From Reyranella sp. (GTDB lineage Bacteria; Pseudomonadota; Alphaproteobacteria; Reyranellales; Reyranellaceae): DNA of 64,000 nt. Location: assembly GCA_019750135.1 (NCBI GenBank), contig JAIEOV010000030.1, positions 1-64,000 on the forward strand, in the 5' to 3' direction. Positions 9,074 through 17,549 of the stretch are shown here, piece by piece. The notes beneath the pieces are model-generated. The model saw nothing but the letters and a program-made list of their open reading frames with translations, did no database searches and was not told where the DNA came from. A program made the translations under genes and the position numbers. Every line of letters begins with the position of its first letter. Positions within the stretch are counted from its first letter, which is position 1.

Positions 9074-10108
9074 ATGAAAGACCAGACGTTGTCGGGCGGC
9101 GTGCCGTATGGCGCCATCGCCTTGTTCGCCATCGCCTTCCTCCTCTATTCCGGCTTTCTCGCCAATCTCCTGGGCTCGCGCGGCACCGACCTGGCGGGCC
9201 GCGGCATGGCGCTGGGCTTCGCTGCGATCATCGGCGCCGTGCTGTGGCTCGTGCTCACCGGGCTGTTCGTGCTGGCGTGGTTCAACGGCCGCTTGCCGGG
9301 CTGGCTGGCCGTCGCGGCGCTGATCGTCCTGCCCTTGTCGGCCATCGCGACCGCGGCGGCCGCGGGCCTCGCCGAGGAGCGCGGCTGGTGGCTGATGACG
9401 GTGCCCATCGCCTTGCCGCCGCTGCTGGCGCTGTTCGCAATGTGGGGTCGGCTGCCGGCCTTGCATGGCTTCCTGCCCGTCGGGCCGACCAGCGCCGGGC
9501 TCGGCGGCACCATCGTGCTGCTGACGGTCGTGCCGCTGGTGCTGGGTTGGATCGACACCATGCCCAACCCCGAGCGCGACGCCCAGCGCGCCGAGCAGCA
9601 GCGCCGCTACGAGCAGGAGACCGAGCGCCGCGCCCAGCAGGCGCGCGAGGAGGAGGAAGCCTACTTCGCGCGGCTCGGGCCTCAGTCATCGCTCGGCGAC
9701 TATCTCGACTACCTGCCGCCGGGCAGCACGCGCCATGCCCAGGCGCTGGCCGGGGCGCGGCTGGTGAAGAGCCGCAACCAGGACGCTGTCCGGCTGCTGA
9801 ACGAAGGTCGTCTCAGAGATCTCGAAGGACTGTGGCAGCTCGATCTCGACCCGGCGCAGGTCTGCCAAGCCTATGGCGTGGCATTGCAGGGGCAGGCGAT
9901 GAAGGTCGATCGCAGCCAGCCAGCCTACGTCTCGGCCGCGCTCGATATCGAATGGCAGCTGCCCAACATGAAGTGGCTGGCGGCGGCGCGCTGTGACTTC
10001 GACCAGGCGCTGGCTCTCGCCGAGACTCGGGTGCGAGCGATTGCCGACAACGTCCGGCTGACGGGTATCGCCGACCAGGTCGCCGCGCTGCGCCGGCAGC
10101 CGCGATGA
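9074..10108 (+). CDS. Uncharacterised membrane protein with coiled-coil segment
   Basis: The function is not recognised. The 344-residue protein has about five hydrophobic helices in its first 165 residues, then a Glu/Arg/Gln-rich segment (about 180-205, rich in AEQQRRYEQETERRAQQ) likely to form a coiled coil, then a soluble C-terminal domain. The ATG at 9074 follows AGGGG. It is divergent from the truncated LysE gene, and its stop touches the stop of the convergent YHS gene. The C-terminal domain probably faces the cytoplasm, but I cannot name a family. Confidence 0.65.
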   Translation: MKDQTLSGGVPYGAIALFAIAFLLYSGFLANLLGSRGTDLAGRGMALGFAAIIGAVLWLVLTGLFVLAWFNGRLPGWLAVAALIVLPLSAIATAAAAGLAEERGWWLMTVPIALPPLLALFAMWGRLPALHGFLPVGPTSAGLGGTIVLLTVVPLVLGWIDTMPNPERDAQRAEQQRRYEQETERRAQQAREEEEAYFARLGPQSSLGDYLDYLPPGSTRHAQALAGARLVKSRNQDAVRLLNEGRLRDLEGLWQLDLDPAQVCQAYGVALQGQAMKVDRSQPAYVSAALDIEWQLPNMKWLAAARCDFDQALALAETRVRAIADNVRLTGIADQVAALRRQPR

Positions 10109-10564
10109 CTACAGGTTCGCGTAGCTCTTTTGCCACCACCAGTCGGCGTTCTTGATGTTCTGGTCGATCTTGAACAGCCAGGTGTCCCGTACGTTCGGAC
10201 TTCCATTCAGATAGAGCTTGCCGTTGTAGACACGCCACGCCTGGGGATCGCCGGACGATTTCTTGCCCTCCGTCATGGCCAGCGAACAGTGGCCGCCATA
10301 CTGCGGAGCATAGGCTTCCGGCGTGGCATCGAACTTTGCCTTGTTCTCGGCGGACGCAAAGAGCCACGTCGCGCCGCGCCAAGTCGAGGAAAAGGCGGCC
10401 TGGCCTTTCACGGGCTTCTGGGTGGTGAAGTAGGCGACGGCATCGAAGCCATCGATGGCGTAACCGTTCTTCTGAGAGACCGGCGGTGCGGCCAAGGACG
10501 GCGCGGCCGCCCCCAGCCAGGCAGCCGCGACAAGAGACGTCACGATGCGGCGCGATATCTTCAT
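10109..10564 (-). CDS. Exported YHS domain-containing protein
   Basis: A 151-residue protein with a signal peptide (KISRR followed by a hydrophobic run ending APSLAAP) and a YHS-type domain: GYAIDGFDAVAYFT near residue 35 and a WLFASAENKAKFDATPEAYAPQYGGHC segment split over 67-95. YHS domains in exported proteins are associated with copper or other metal handling, but the role here is unknown. The start at 10564 is backed by GGAGG five bases upstream. The stop abuts the stop of the convergent membrane protein gene, leaving no intergenic space. Confidence 0.8.
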   Translation of the reverse strand: MKISRRIVTSLVAAAWLGAAAPSLAAPPVSQKNGYAIDGFDAVAYFTTQKPVKGQAAFSSTWRGATWLFASAENKAKFDATPEAYAPQYGGHCSLAMTEGKKSSGDPQAWRVYNGKLYLNGSPNVRDTWLFKIDQNIKNADWWWQKSYANL

Positions 10565-10619
10565 GGCATCCTCCCCATTACGGGAGAGCTTACGAAGCCA
10601 ATGCAACCATCGGCAAGTC

Positions 10620-11528
10620 TCAGGCGAGGTCGATCGTGCCCTTCAACATCGGCACGCAACGGCCGCCGATATAAGTATCAACGACGCGGCCGGCCTTCTT
10701 CTCGGCCGCGCTCTCGAGGATGCTGGGCCGGCCCATGTCGAAGCCCTGGCCGATCGTCTTCGACAGGGTGAGATCGGCTTCGGGCCGGAAATGGGCCAGC
10801 AGGCCGATCAGGACCACGTTGGCGCTGCCGGTCGCGGGATCCTCGGGCACGCCATAGAGCGGCGCGAACATGCGCGACTGGATCTCGACGCCGTGTTCCT
10901 TCGCATGCGTGTAGAGATGGATGCCGACGGCCCGCGACATCGGCAGGTGCCTGGCCAAAAGGTCGGTGCGGACGGTGGCCTTGGCAAGCGCCGCGCGTGA
11001 TGTCACCTCGGCAAAGACGAAGTTGTTGCCGCACGAGGCGATGACCGGCCGGTGTACCGCCGATCCGATATCGCTGCCGCCCAGGCCGCAGATCTCGGCA
11101 ATCAGCTCCGGCGCGAGCTCATCGCCCAGCGCGAGCTTTTGGGGCGCCGCCAACCGGGCGGCGACGACGGTGCCCTGCTCGCGCGTGAGATCGAGCGGCA
11201 CGAGTCCGGCTTTCTCCTCGAACACCAGGCGGTCGCCCTCGATCTTGCGGCCGTGGCAGACGCCGGCGCGGGCCAGCACGAAGGCCGTGCCGACATTGGG
11301 ATGGCCGGCGAACGGCATCTCGGCCTTGGGCGTGAAGATGCGGACCTGGGCGGTGTGGGCCGTATCCTGCGGCGGCAGCACGAAGGTCGTCTCGGCGAGG
11401 TTGAACTCGGCGGCGATCGACTGCATCTGCTCGGTCGTGAGGCCGCGCGCGTCGGGGATGACGGCCAATGGATTGCCGCCGAACCTGCGGTCGGTGAACA
11501 CGTCGACGGTGGTGAATTCAACTTTCAT
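10620..11528 (-). CDS. PhzF family isomerase/epimerase
   Basis: A 302-residue protein with the hallmarks of the PhzF/diaminopimelate-epimerase fold: GGNPLAVI near residue 18, the catalytic glutamate in FNLAETTFVL (about residue 46), MPFAGHPNVGTAFVL (about 74-88) and EDPATGSAN in the C-terminal half. PhzF itself isomerises a phenazine precursor, but most bacterial homologues have unknown substrates and no phenazine genes are present. It is transcribed away from the LysR gene at 11626, which is its probable regulator. Confidence 0.88.
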   Translation of the reverse strand: MKVEFTTVDVFTDRRFGGNPLAVIPDARGLTTEQMQSIAAEFNLAETTFVLPPQDTAHTAQVRIFTPKAEMPFAGHPNVGTAFVLARAGVCHGRKIEGDRLVFEEKAGLVPLDLTREQGTVVAARLAAPQKLALGDELAPELIAEICGLGGSDIGSAVHRPVIASCGNNFVFAEVTSRAALAKATVRTDLLARHLPMSRAVGIHLYTHAKEHGVEIQSRMFAPLYGVPEDPATGSANVVLIGLLAHFRPEADLTLSKTIGQGFDMGRPSILESAAEKKAGRVVDTYIGGRCVPMLKGTIDLA

Positions 11529-11625
11529 GTTCCGAACCTAACGGCCTCGCCCGGGAGGGGCTGAACGAGATTAATTGCGGCGCAAGGGAAAAATTCTTTG
11601 GCCTGATGCCCATTACAATTGGCTC

Positions 11626-12603
11626 ATGATGAAGGCTGCTCTGCATCCGATCCAAACGACTATCCTGCGCTATTTTCTCGAGATCGCGAGGTGCCAGTCC
11701 ATCCGTCGGGCGGCGGAGGAGCTCAACGTCGCAGCCTCCGCGCTCAGCCGTCACGTCGCCAATCTGGAACAGGACCTGGGCGTCGCTCTGTTCGAGCGTC
11801 ACGCCCGCGGCCTGCGACTCACCGAGGCCGGCGAAGTGGTCGCGGCCGGAGCGCGGCGCACACTGCGACAGATCGAACGCATCCGCAGCGAGATCGACGA
11901 TCTGCGCGACCTGCGCCGCGGTCATGTGACGATCCATGCCGTCGAAGGCATGGTCGCCGAGTTCCTGTTGCCGTTGTTAGCGGACTTCGGCCAAACCTAT
12001 CCTCGGCTCACCTATGACATTGTCGTTGCCGGAACGCACGACGTCGTCGATGCCGTTGTCGACGATCGCGCCGATATCGGCATCGCCTTCAATCCGCAGC
12101 CGGATGGCGCCGTCGCTCTCGTGCATGAGGCTCGGCATCCTGTCTATGTCGTCGGCCCCAAGGGGCATCCTCTCGCCGATGGGCATGCCTTGACCTTGAA
12201 GGAGCTTAGCCTCCAACCCCTCGGGTTGCCTGACCGCTCGTTCGGCATCCGACAGCTTGTCGACCGGGCCGCCGCACGGCAGGGCATTTCAATGAGGCCG
12301 TCGGTCACCATCAACTCGATCGAGATGGCGAAGGCCTACGTGCGGGCATGCAAGGGCCTCACGGTGCTGCCGGCCTTCGCCGTGGTGCGCGAGTGCGCAT
12401 CCGGAGAGATGGTGGCGGTCAGGCTGCGCGAAGCCGGCCTCTCCCATGCCACGGTGGCGCTCTGCACGCATCGCGACCGCCGGCTCCCGGTCGCGGCACA
12501 ACGCCTTCTCGCGGAAATGACGGTGCGGCTGAAGGGATTCTCTGTGGAAACCGCAACCTTTGGCGGAACGCGGCGGAGACGGCCCGCCAGGCGACCGCGC
12601 TAG
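11626..12603 (+). CDS. LysR family transcriptional regulator
   Basis: A 325-residue LysR protein: the N-terminal helix-turn-helix spans about residues 10-65 (SIRRAAEELNVAASALSRHV, then LEQDLGVALFERHARGLRLTEAG), followed by a periplasmic-binding-like effector domain. The tandem ATGs at 11626 and 11629 are the best starts; an upstream in-frame TTG would add 17 atypical residues. Divergent orientation to phzF with a 97-base gap suggests regulation of that gene and of itself. The effector is unknown. A strong hairpin follows the stop. Confidence 0.9.
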   Translation: MMKAALHPIQTTILRYFLEIARCQSIRRAAEELNVAASALSRHVANLEQDLGVALFERHARGLRLTEAGEVVAAGARRTLRQIERIRSEIDDLRDLRRGHVTIHAVEGMVAEFLLPLLADFGQTYPRLTYDIVVAGTHDVVDAVVDDRADIGIAFNPQPDGAVALVHEARHPVYVVGPKGHPLADGHALTLKELSLQPLGLPDRSFGIRQLVDRAAARQGISMRPSVTINSIEMAKAYVRACKGLTVLPAFAVVRECASGEMVAVRLREAGLSHATVALCTHRDRRLPVAAQRLLAEMTVRLKGFSVETATFGGTRRRRPARRPR

Positions 12604-12612
12604 ATCGGCTTT

Positions 12613-12639
12613 CCTGCGTTCTCGCTCCGAGAACGCAGG
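12613..12639 (+). terminator. Hairpin after the LysR gene
   Basis: A perfect 12-bp stem, CCTGCGTTCTCG (12613-12624) and its complement (12628-12639), with a CTC loop lies 10 bases after the LysR stop. There is no long T-run, so it may act as a weak intrinsic terminator or simply protect the 3' end. Confidence 0.55.
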
Positions 12640-12730
12640 GGTCTCTCGATTGTACTTCTTTGGCCGGCGGCATCGGCCTAGTTCCTCGAAAGGAAAGGCG
12701 CCTCCCGCGCATGCCAAGGACGTTCGCCGC

Positions 12731-13042
12731 ATGACCATCGCCGATGTGACGCTCGCCGTGTTCTCGCTCTTCAACAGCCTGCGCTTTTCGGCCTACCTGC
12801 CCCACATCACGCGCATCTCGAGGGATCACAGCGGGGCGGAGGCACTTTCCTTCGCCACCTGGGCCCTGTTCCTCGCGTCGCATGTTTCCGCACTGGCCTA
12901 CGCCGTCGTGAACCAGGCTGATTGGACGATGGCGACGGTCTTTTTCGGCAATGCCGCCGGCTGCGGCGCGGTCCTCTCCATCGCCGCCTGGAAACGCATA
13001 CGGCACGGTCGCCGGATTCAGGCGGATTGCTTTGGTGGTTAA
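12731..13042 (+). CDS. Small membrane protein with one PQ-loop-like repeat (SemiSWEET-like)
   Basis: A 103-residue protein with three predicted hydrophobic helices (about residues 5-27, 40-60 and 65-87). The first helix ends in SAYLPHITRI (20-29) and the second carries LSFATWALFLAS, resembling a single PQ-loop unit (YLPQI...S..FS) as in SemiSWEET sugar transporters or related small proteins, which dimerise to form a pore. The match is by eye and weak. Its stop lies just before the dehydratase start, so the two are probably co-transcribed. Confidence 0.55.
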   Translation: MTIADVTLAVFSLFNSLRFSAYLPHITRISRDHSGAEALSFATWALFLASHVSALAYAVVNQADWTMATVFFGNAAGCGAVLSIAAWKRIRHGRRIQADCFGG

Positions 13043-13049
13043 GCTTGCA

Positions 13050-14003
13050 ATGCCACCCCTTGGACTGGGCACGATCGAGGCAGCCCGCCGCCGCCTCCGG
13101 CCGCACCTTGTGCCGACTGCGCTGGTCGGGCTAGAGGGCGGCGAGCTCGCGGTGAAGCCCGAATACCTGCAGCCCGGTGGATCGTTCAAGATTCGCGGCG
13201 CTTTCAACTGCATCCTTCAACTTGCGGACGAGCAGAAGCAACGCGGCGTCGTCGCCTACTCCACCGGCAACCATGCCCAGGCGGTGGCGCTGGCGGCGCA
13301 AGCCGTCAGCACGCGGGCGACGATCGTGATGTCGCCGGATGTGCCGGACCATAAGCTGATGGCGACGTGTCGGCTTGGCGCTCACGTCGTCATGGCAGCC
13401 TCGACTTCAGAGGCCCGACGACGAGCGGCGGAAGACATTGCGGCCAGGGAAGGTCTTGTCCTCATTCCACCCTACGACGATCTTGCCGTGGTGGCCGGCC
13501 AGGGCACGATCGGGCTGGAAATTCTCGACCAGAGAGTCCCGGCGGCAGTGTACGTGCCGGTCGGAGGCGGCGGGCTGATCGCAGGCATCGCCGCTGCCGT
13601 GAAGCAGAGGGCGCCGTCCGTTCGCATCATCGGCGTCGAGCCGAAAGCGGAGAACGATGCCTACCTGTCGTGGAATGCCGGCAATCGTATCGGTCTGCCG
13701 CGGCCCAGCCGGTCGATCGCCGATGCCATCAAGGTGCAGATTCCGGGCGAAACGACCTTTGCCCTGATGCGCCGTTACGTCGACGACATGGTCCTGGTCG
13801 ACGACGCCGAGATCGTCGAGGCGATGCGGCACTATCATCGCGAAACCGGGCACCGTCTCGAGCCCGCGGGGGCGGCCGCACTGGCGGCCGCCCTCGGCAG
13901 GCCGCGCGGCGGCGTGGGCGCCGTCGTGTGCATCGGCTCGGGCGGGAACGTTGCCGTCGAACGCTTCGAGGAACTGGTCGGGCAGGGGGCCGGGCCGCAA
14001 TAG
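13050..14003 (+). CDS. Threonine/serine dehydratase-like PLP enzyme
   Basis: A 317-residue fold-type II PLP enzyme. The Schiff-base lysine is K47 in GSFKIRGA; STGNHAQ (about 73-79), the phosphate-binding VGGGGL and the C-terminal IGSGGN motifs are all present, as in threonine ammonia-lyase and serine racemase relatives. No regulatory ACT domain follows, so it is a catabolic-type enzyme. The start is uncertain: a GTG at 13035 in the same frame is also possible. It directly precedes the BASS-like transporter with no gap, suggesting that an amino or oxo acid is handled by both. Confidence 0.85.
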   Translation: MPPLGLGTIEAARRRLRPHLVPTALVGLEGGELAVKPEYLQPGGSFKIRGAFNCILQLADEQKQRGVVAYSTGNHAQAVALAAQAVSTRATIVMSPDVPDHKLMATCRLGAHVVMAASTSEARRRAAEDIAAREGLVLIPPYDDLAVVAGQGTIGLEILDQRVPAAVYVPVGGGGLIAGIAAAVKQRAPSVRIIGVEPKAENDAYLSWNAGNRIGLPRPSRSIADAIKVQIPGETTFALMRRYVDDMVLVDDAEIVEAMRHYHRETGHRLEPAGAAALAAALGRPRGGVGAVVCIGSGGNVAVERFEELVGQGAGPQ

Positions 14004-14936
14004 ATGGCGGTTTTCCTGCAGGTCGTTCGCTGGCTGGGCGGGCGCGCCACGACGGCCCTGCCGGCCGCACTCGCCCTCGGCTTGGCCTTCCAGGACTTGT
14101 CGGCCGCGGCAAGACCATTGCTGTGGCCGCTGGCGACCGCGCTGCTCATGCTGGCGCTGGCGCGCGCCGACTGGTCGCGGCTCAGCGACCTCCTCCGCCG
14201 TCCCGCCCTCGCTGTCGTGCTGGCGTTCGCCAACTTGATCGCGGTGCCACTCGTCGTGTGGCCGGTCTGGCGCATGCTTGGCCTGGAGCCCAGCCTGGTC
14301 CAGGCTTTGTGCCTCAGCGCAATGGCGCCAGGAATCATAGCTGCCGCCGCCACCGCTGCTTTCCTGCGGCTTGATTCGTCACTGGCGCTGCTGCTCACGC
14401 TGCTGACCAACTTCCTGGTGCCCCTCACCATGCCGCCGCTGGCGCTATGGCTGCTGGGGCTCGATCTTCGAATCAGTGCACTTGCTCTCGGCCTGCGGCT
14501 GGGTTTGATCGTTGTCGTGGCCGCCGTCGGCGCTCTCGCCATATGCCGGCACCTCGGGCCGCGATTGGACGAGCATCGGGCGACGCTCGACGGTCTTTCC
14601 GTGATCGTGCTGATGATATTCGCCGTCCCGTTGATGGACGGCGTGCTGGCCCGGTCGCTCGGCGATCCAGCCCGGTTCGCCGCCTTTGTCGCGGCGGCGT
14701 CCGCCAGCATGCTGCTGTGCAACCTTTTGATGGCGCTGGCGAGCTGGCCCTTTGCCGGCCGCATGACTGCGCTCACCGCGGGGTACTGTTCGGGAGGCCG
14801 GCACAATGCGCTCCTGATGGCAGTGCTGCCGGCTACGGTCGATGCCGACATCCTGCTGTTCATTGCGGCCGTGCAATTTCCGACCTACCTGATGCCGGCC
14901 TTGCTCCAGCCTATCTACCGCCGGTTGGTGCGATAG
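14004..14936 (+). CDS. Bile acid:sodium symporter-like membrane transporter
   Basis: A 310-residue protein with about nine to ten hydrophobic helices and the general pattern of the BASS/arsenite-permease-like superfamily (an LSAMAPGIIAAAATAAF segment near residue 104 and a C-terminal YCSGGRHNALL segment resembling the cross-over motif). Such carriers use a sodium gradient to take up organic acids. Its ATG follows immediately after the stop of the dehydratase gene, so the two are almost certainly one operon. The substrate is unknown; an organic acid linked to the dehydratase is inferred. Confidence 0.65.
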   Translation: MAVFLQVVRWLGGRATTALPAALALGLAFQDLSAAARPLLWPLATALLMLALARADWSRLSDLLRRPALAVVLAFANLIAVPLVVWPVWRMLGLEPSLVQALCLSAMAPGIIAAAATAAFLRLDSSLALLLTLLTNFLVPLTMPPLALWLLGLDLRISALALGLRLGLIVVVAAVGALAICRHLGPRLDEHRATLDGLSVIVLMIFAVPLMDGVLARSLGDPARFAAFVAAASASMLLCNLLMALASWPFAGRMTALTAGYCSGGRHNALLMAVLPATVDADILLFIAAVQFPTYLMPALLQPIYRRLVR

Positions 14937-15007
14937 GCCGCTGTGCCCAGGCAAGAACGGCTTCTGGAGAATTGAGCCTGCCGACGGGACGCAATATGGT
15001 CGCGTCC

Positions 15008-16663
15008 ATGACCCAGATCTCCTACGACCACGGCGTTTCGACCAAGAAGCTGATCGGCGAGACGATCGGCAATTTCTTCGACCGCACCGTCGAGACCCAT
15101 CGCGACCGCGAGGCGCTGGTGGTGCGGCACCAGAACGTGCGCTGGACGTGGGGCGAGCTCGGCCGGAGGGTCGACGATCTCGCGGCCGGGCTGATGTCGC
15201 TGGGGCTGGAGCGCGGAGATCGCATCGGGATCTGGGCGCCCAACCGCTACGAATGGACCCTGGCGCAGTTCGCCACCGCCAAGGCGGGGCTGGTGCTGGT
15301 CAACGTCAACCCGGCCTACCGGCGCGCCGAGCTCGAGTACGCGATGAACAAGGTCGAGTGCAAGACGCTGATCCTGGCGCCGGCGCTCAAGACCTCGAAC
15401 TATCTCGAGATCGCCTCGGACCTGGTGAAGGCGGGCAAGCTTCCGCATCTCCGGCACGTCGTGCGGCTGGGGGCGGAGAAGACGCCGGGCATGATGAACT
15501 TCGACGATGTCGCTAACGCCGGCGGCAACGCCGAAAAGATGAAGCTCGCCGAGCTGGCATCGAAGCTGCAGTTCGACGACGCCATCAACATCCAGTTCAC
15601 CTCGGGCACGACGGGCCATCCGAAGGGCGCCACGCTCAGCCATCACAACATCCTGAACAACGGCTACTTCGTGGGCGAGGGGCTGAAGCTCACGCCCGAC
15701 GATCGGCTGTGCATCCCCGTGCCGCTTTATCACTGCTTCGGCATGGTGATGGGCAATCTCGGCTGCCTGACGCACGGCTCGACCATGGTCTATCCCGCCG
15801 AGGCGTTCGATCCGCTGGCGACCCTGCAGGCCGTTTCCGAGGAGCGCTGCACGGCGCTCTATGGCGTGCCCACCATGTTCATCGCCCAGCTCGACCATCC
15901 CGAGTTCGCCAAGTTCGACCTCAAGAGCCTGCGCACCGGCATCATGGCGGGCTCGCCGTGCCCCATCGAGGTGATGAAGAAGGTGCAGAGCCAGATGAAC
16001 ATGAGCGAGGTCACCATCGCCTATGGCATGACCGAGACCTCGCCCGTGTCGACGCAATGCGCCACCGACGATCCGGTCGAGCGGCGCGTCTCGACCGTGG
16101 GCCAAGTGCTGCCGCACATCGAGATCAAGATCGTCGATGCCGAGGGCAAGGCGGTGCCGCGCGGCGAGACCGGCGAGTTCTGCACCCGCGGCTACTCGGT
16201 GATGAAGGGCTACTGGAACGACGTCGACAAGACCGCCGAGGCGATCGACGAGGCCGGCTGGATGCACACCGGCGACCTCGCGACCATGGACGAGCAGGGC
16301 TACGTCAACATCGTCGGTCGCCTGAAGGACATGGTCATTCGCGGCGGCGAGAACGTCTACCCGCGCGAGATCGAGGAGTTTCTGTACCGGCATCCCAAGA
16401 TCCAGGACGTCCAGGTGATCGGCGTGCCCGATCCGCGCTACGGCGAGGAGATCTGCGCCTGGATCAAGCTGCACGACGGCAAGACGGCGACCGCCGAGGA
16501 GATCCGCGAGTTCTGCAAGGGCGAGATCGCCCACTACAAGATCCCGCGCTACATCGAGTTCGTGCCCGAGTTCCCGATGACCATCACCGGCAAGATCCAG
16601 AAGTTCGTGATGCGCGAAGAGACGATCAAGAAGCTCGGGCTCCGGAGCGAGAAGACCGCCTGA
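15008..16663 (+). CDS. AMP-dependent fatty acyl-CoA synthetase
   Basis: A 551-residue ANL-superfamily enzyme that activates a carboxylic acid via acyl-AMP to acyl-CoA. Clear motifs: TSGTTGHPKGATLSHHN (P-loop-like A3), YGMTETSP (A5), GWMHTGDLA (A7), GRLKDMVIRGGENVYPREI (A8 hinge) and the catalytic lysine in GKIQK (A10). The length fits medium/long-chain ligases such as the ACSF2 group. An in-frame ATG at 14996 is also possible. Its last 300 bases recur at 19872-20186 with a 176-bp stretch (16391-16566) identical to the copy, so this gene end borders the toxin island. Confidence 0.92.
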   Translation: MTQISYDHGVSTKKLIGETIGNFFDRTVETHRDREALVVRHQNVRWTWGELGRRVDDLAAGLMSLGLERGDRIGIWAPNRYEWTLAQFATAKAGLVLVNVNPAYRRAELEYAMNKVECKTLILAPALKTSNYLEIASDLVKAGKLPHLRHVVRLGAEKTPGMMNFDDVANAGGNAEKMKLAELASKLQFDDAINIQFTSGTTGHPKGATLSHHNILNNGYFVGEGLKLTPDDRLCIPVPLYHCFGMVMGNLGCLTHGSTMVYPAEAFDPLATLQAVSEERCTALYGVPTMFIAQLDHPEFAKFDLKSLRTGIMAGSPCPIEVMKKVQSQMNMSEVTIAYGMTETSPVSTQCATDDPVERRVSTVGQVLPHIEIKIVDAEGKAVPRGETGEFCTRGYSVMKGYWNDVDKTAEAIDEAGWMHTGDLATMDEQGYVNIVGRLKDMVIRGGENVYPREIEEFLYRHPKIQDVQVIGVPDPRYGEEICAWIKLHDGKTATAEEIREFCKGEIAHYKIPRYIEFVPEFPMTITGKIQKFVMREETIKKLGLRSEKTA

Positions 16664-16696
16664 CATGCCGAGCAAGCCGCTAAACGATAAGGGGCC

Positions 16697-17354
16697 ATGA
16701 CGGAGGATGGCTCGACATCACCGTGGTGGTCGGTTCCACAGGCGCTCGTCTGGATCGTGACGCGAATCGAAGGTATTGCGAGCCGCCAGACTCCGAACGA
16801 TCGCCGCCGTTCGTCGATTGACGGGCCTCAGGTCGCTATCGAATCCAGAAGAGCCGCCGGTGACAGTTGCGTCAGCACCCGATGAATTGACTCAAGCTTG
16901 GCAGGCCCGGCGCATTGCTCTTTACGGCCGCGAGTGGGGCAAAGGATCGTCAAAATCGATCCGTAGTGGCGGTGGCATTTGCCTTCGTGACCATCAGAGC
17001 GAGGTATGTCTCGGCGACAGCAGCCTCTACTTTAGTACGCGCCCGTTCTGGTCGGGCCTGTCGGTGCGAGCTGATGATTGCAGGCGCTGTTGGTCTTCGC
17101 CTGACCATCGGGCACCGCGGACTTCGCGGCGATCAAAGACTGCCCGCCATCCTTCGGATCGTGAAGTGCTCGCGCTCATTGAACAGAAGCAAAAGGAATT
17201 CAGAGCGGAACGTAGAAAGGCGGGCCGTGATGTGCTGCTTAGCGTAGCTATGAAGCACTTCGGCCTGTCGCGAAAAGTAGTTCTGGCTATCTGGAATAGT
17301 GCGCCTCGCGATCGCAAAGGTGGTCGACCGACGAAAACAAAGATTGAGAACTGA
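16697..17354 (+). pseudogene. Decayed hypothetical gene (frameshifted)
   Basis: Two frames carry protein-like sequence. Frame one from the ATG at 16697 reads MTEDGSTSPWWSVPQALVWI and runs out at 16885; a second frame continues from about 16860 to 17354 with AWQARRIALYGREW, RPFWSGLSVRADD and a C-terminal KAGRDVLLSVAMKHFGLSRK segment ending in a basic GGRPTKTK tail. Together they look like one alphaproteobacterial hypothetical protein of about 210 residues broken by a frameshift near 16860. The function is unknown. The base composition is less GC-rich than in flanking genes, as in the rest of the toxin island. Confidence 0.4.
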
Positions 17355-17549
17355 TAAGGCGCGTAGTTGAACAACACAGGCAGAATAAGTCTCCAAACAT
17401 GGCGCCCTGAAACGTGGCAACTCCATGTTTCGCGACCAGGTTTTGATCGTGGATCCTCCTCGGGCCGCGAGCATCACGGATAGCGTTTGTCGTCAAACGG
17501 CTCGGTTGTTTGCGCAGCAAACCTGTGTGGCCAACCGGAGTTGCCCCCT

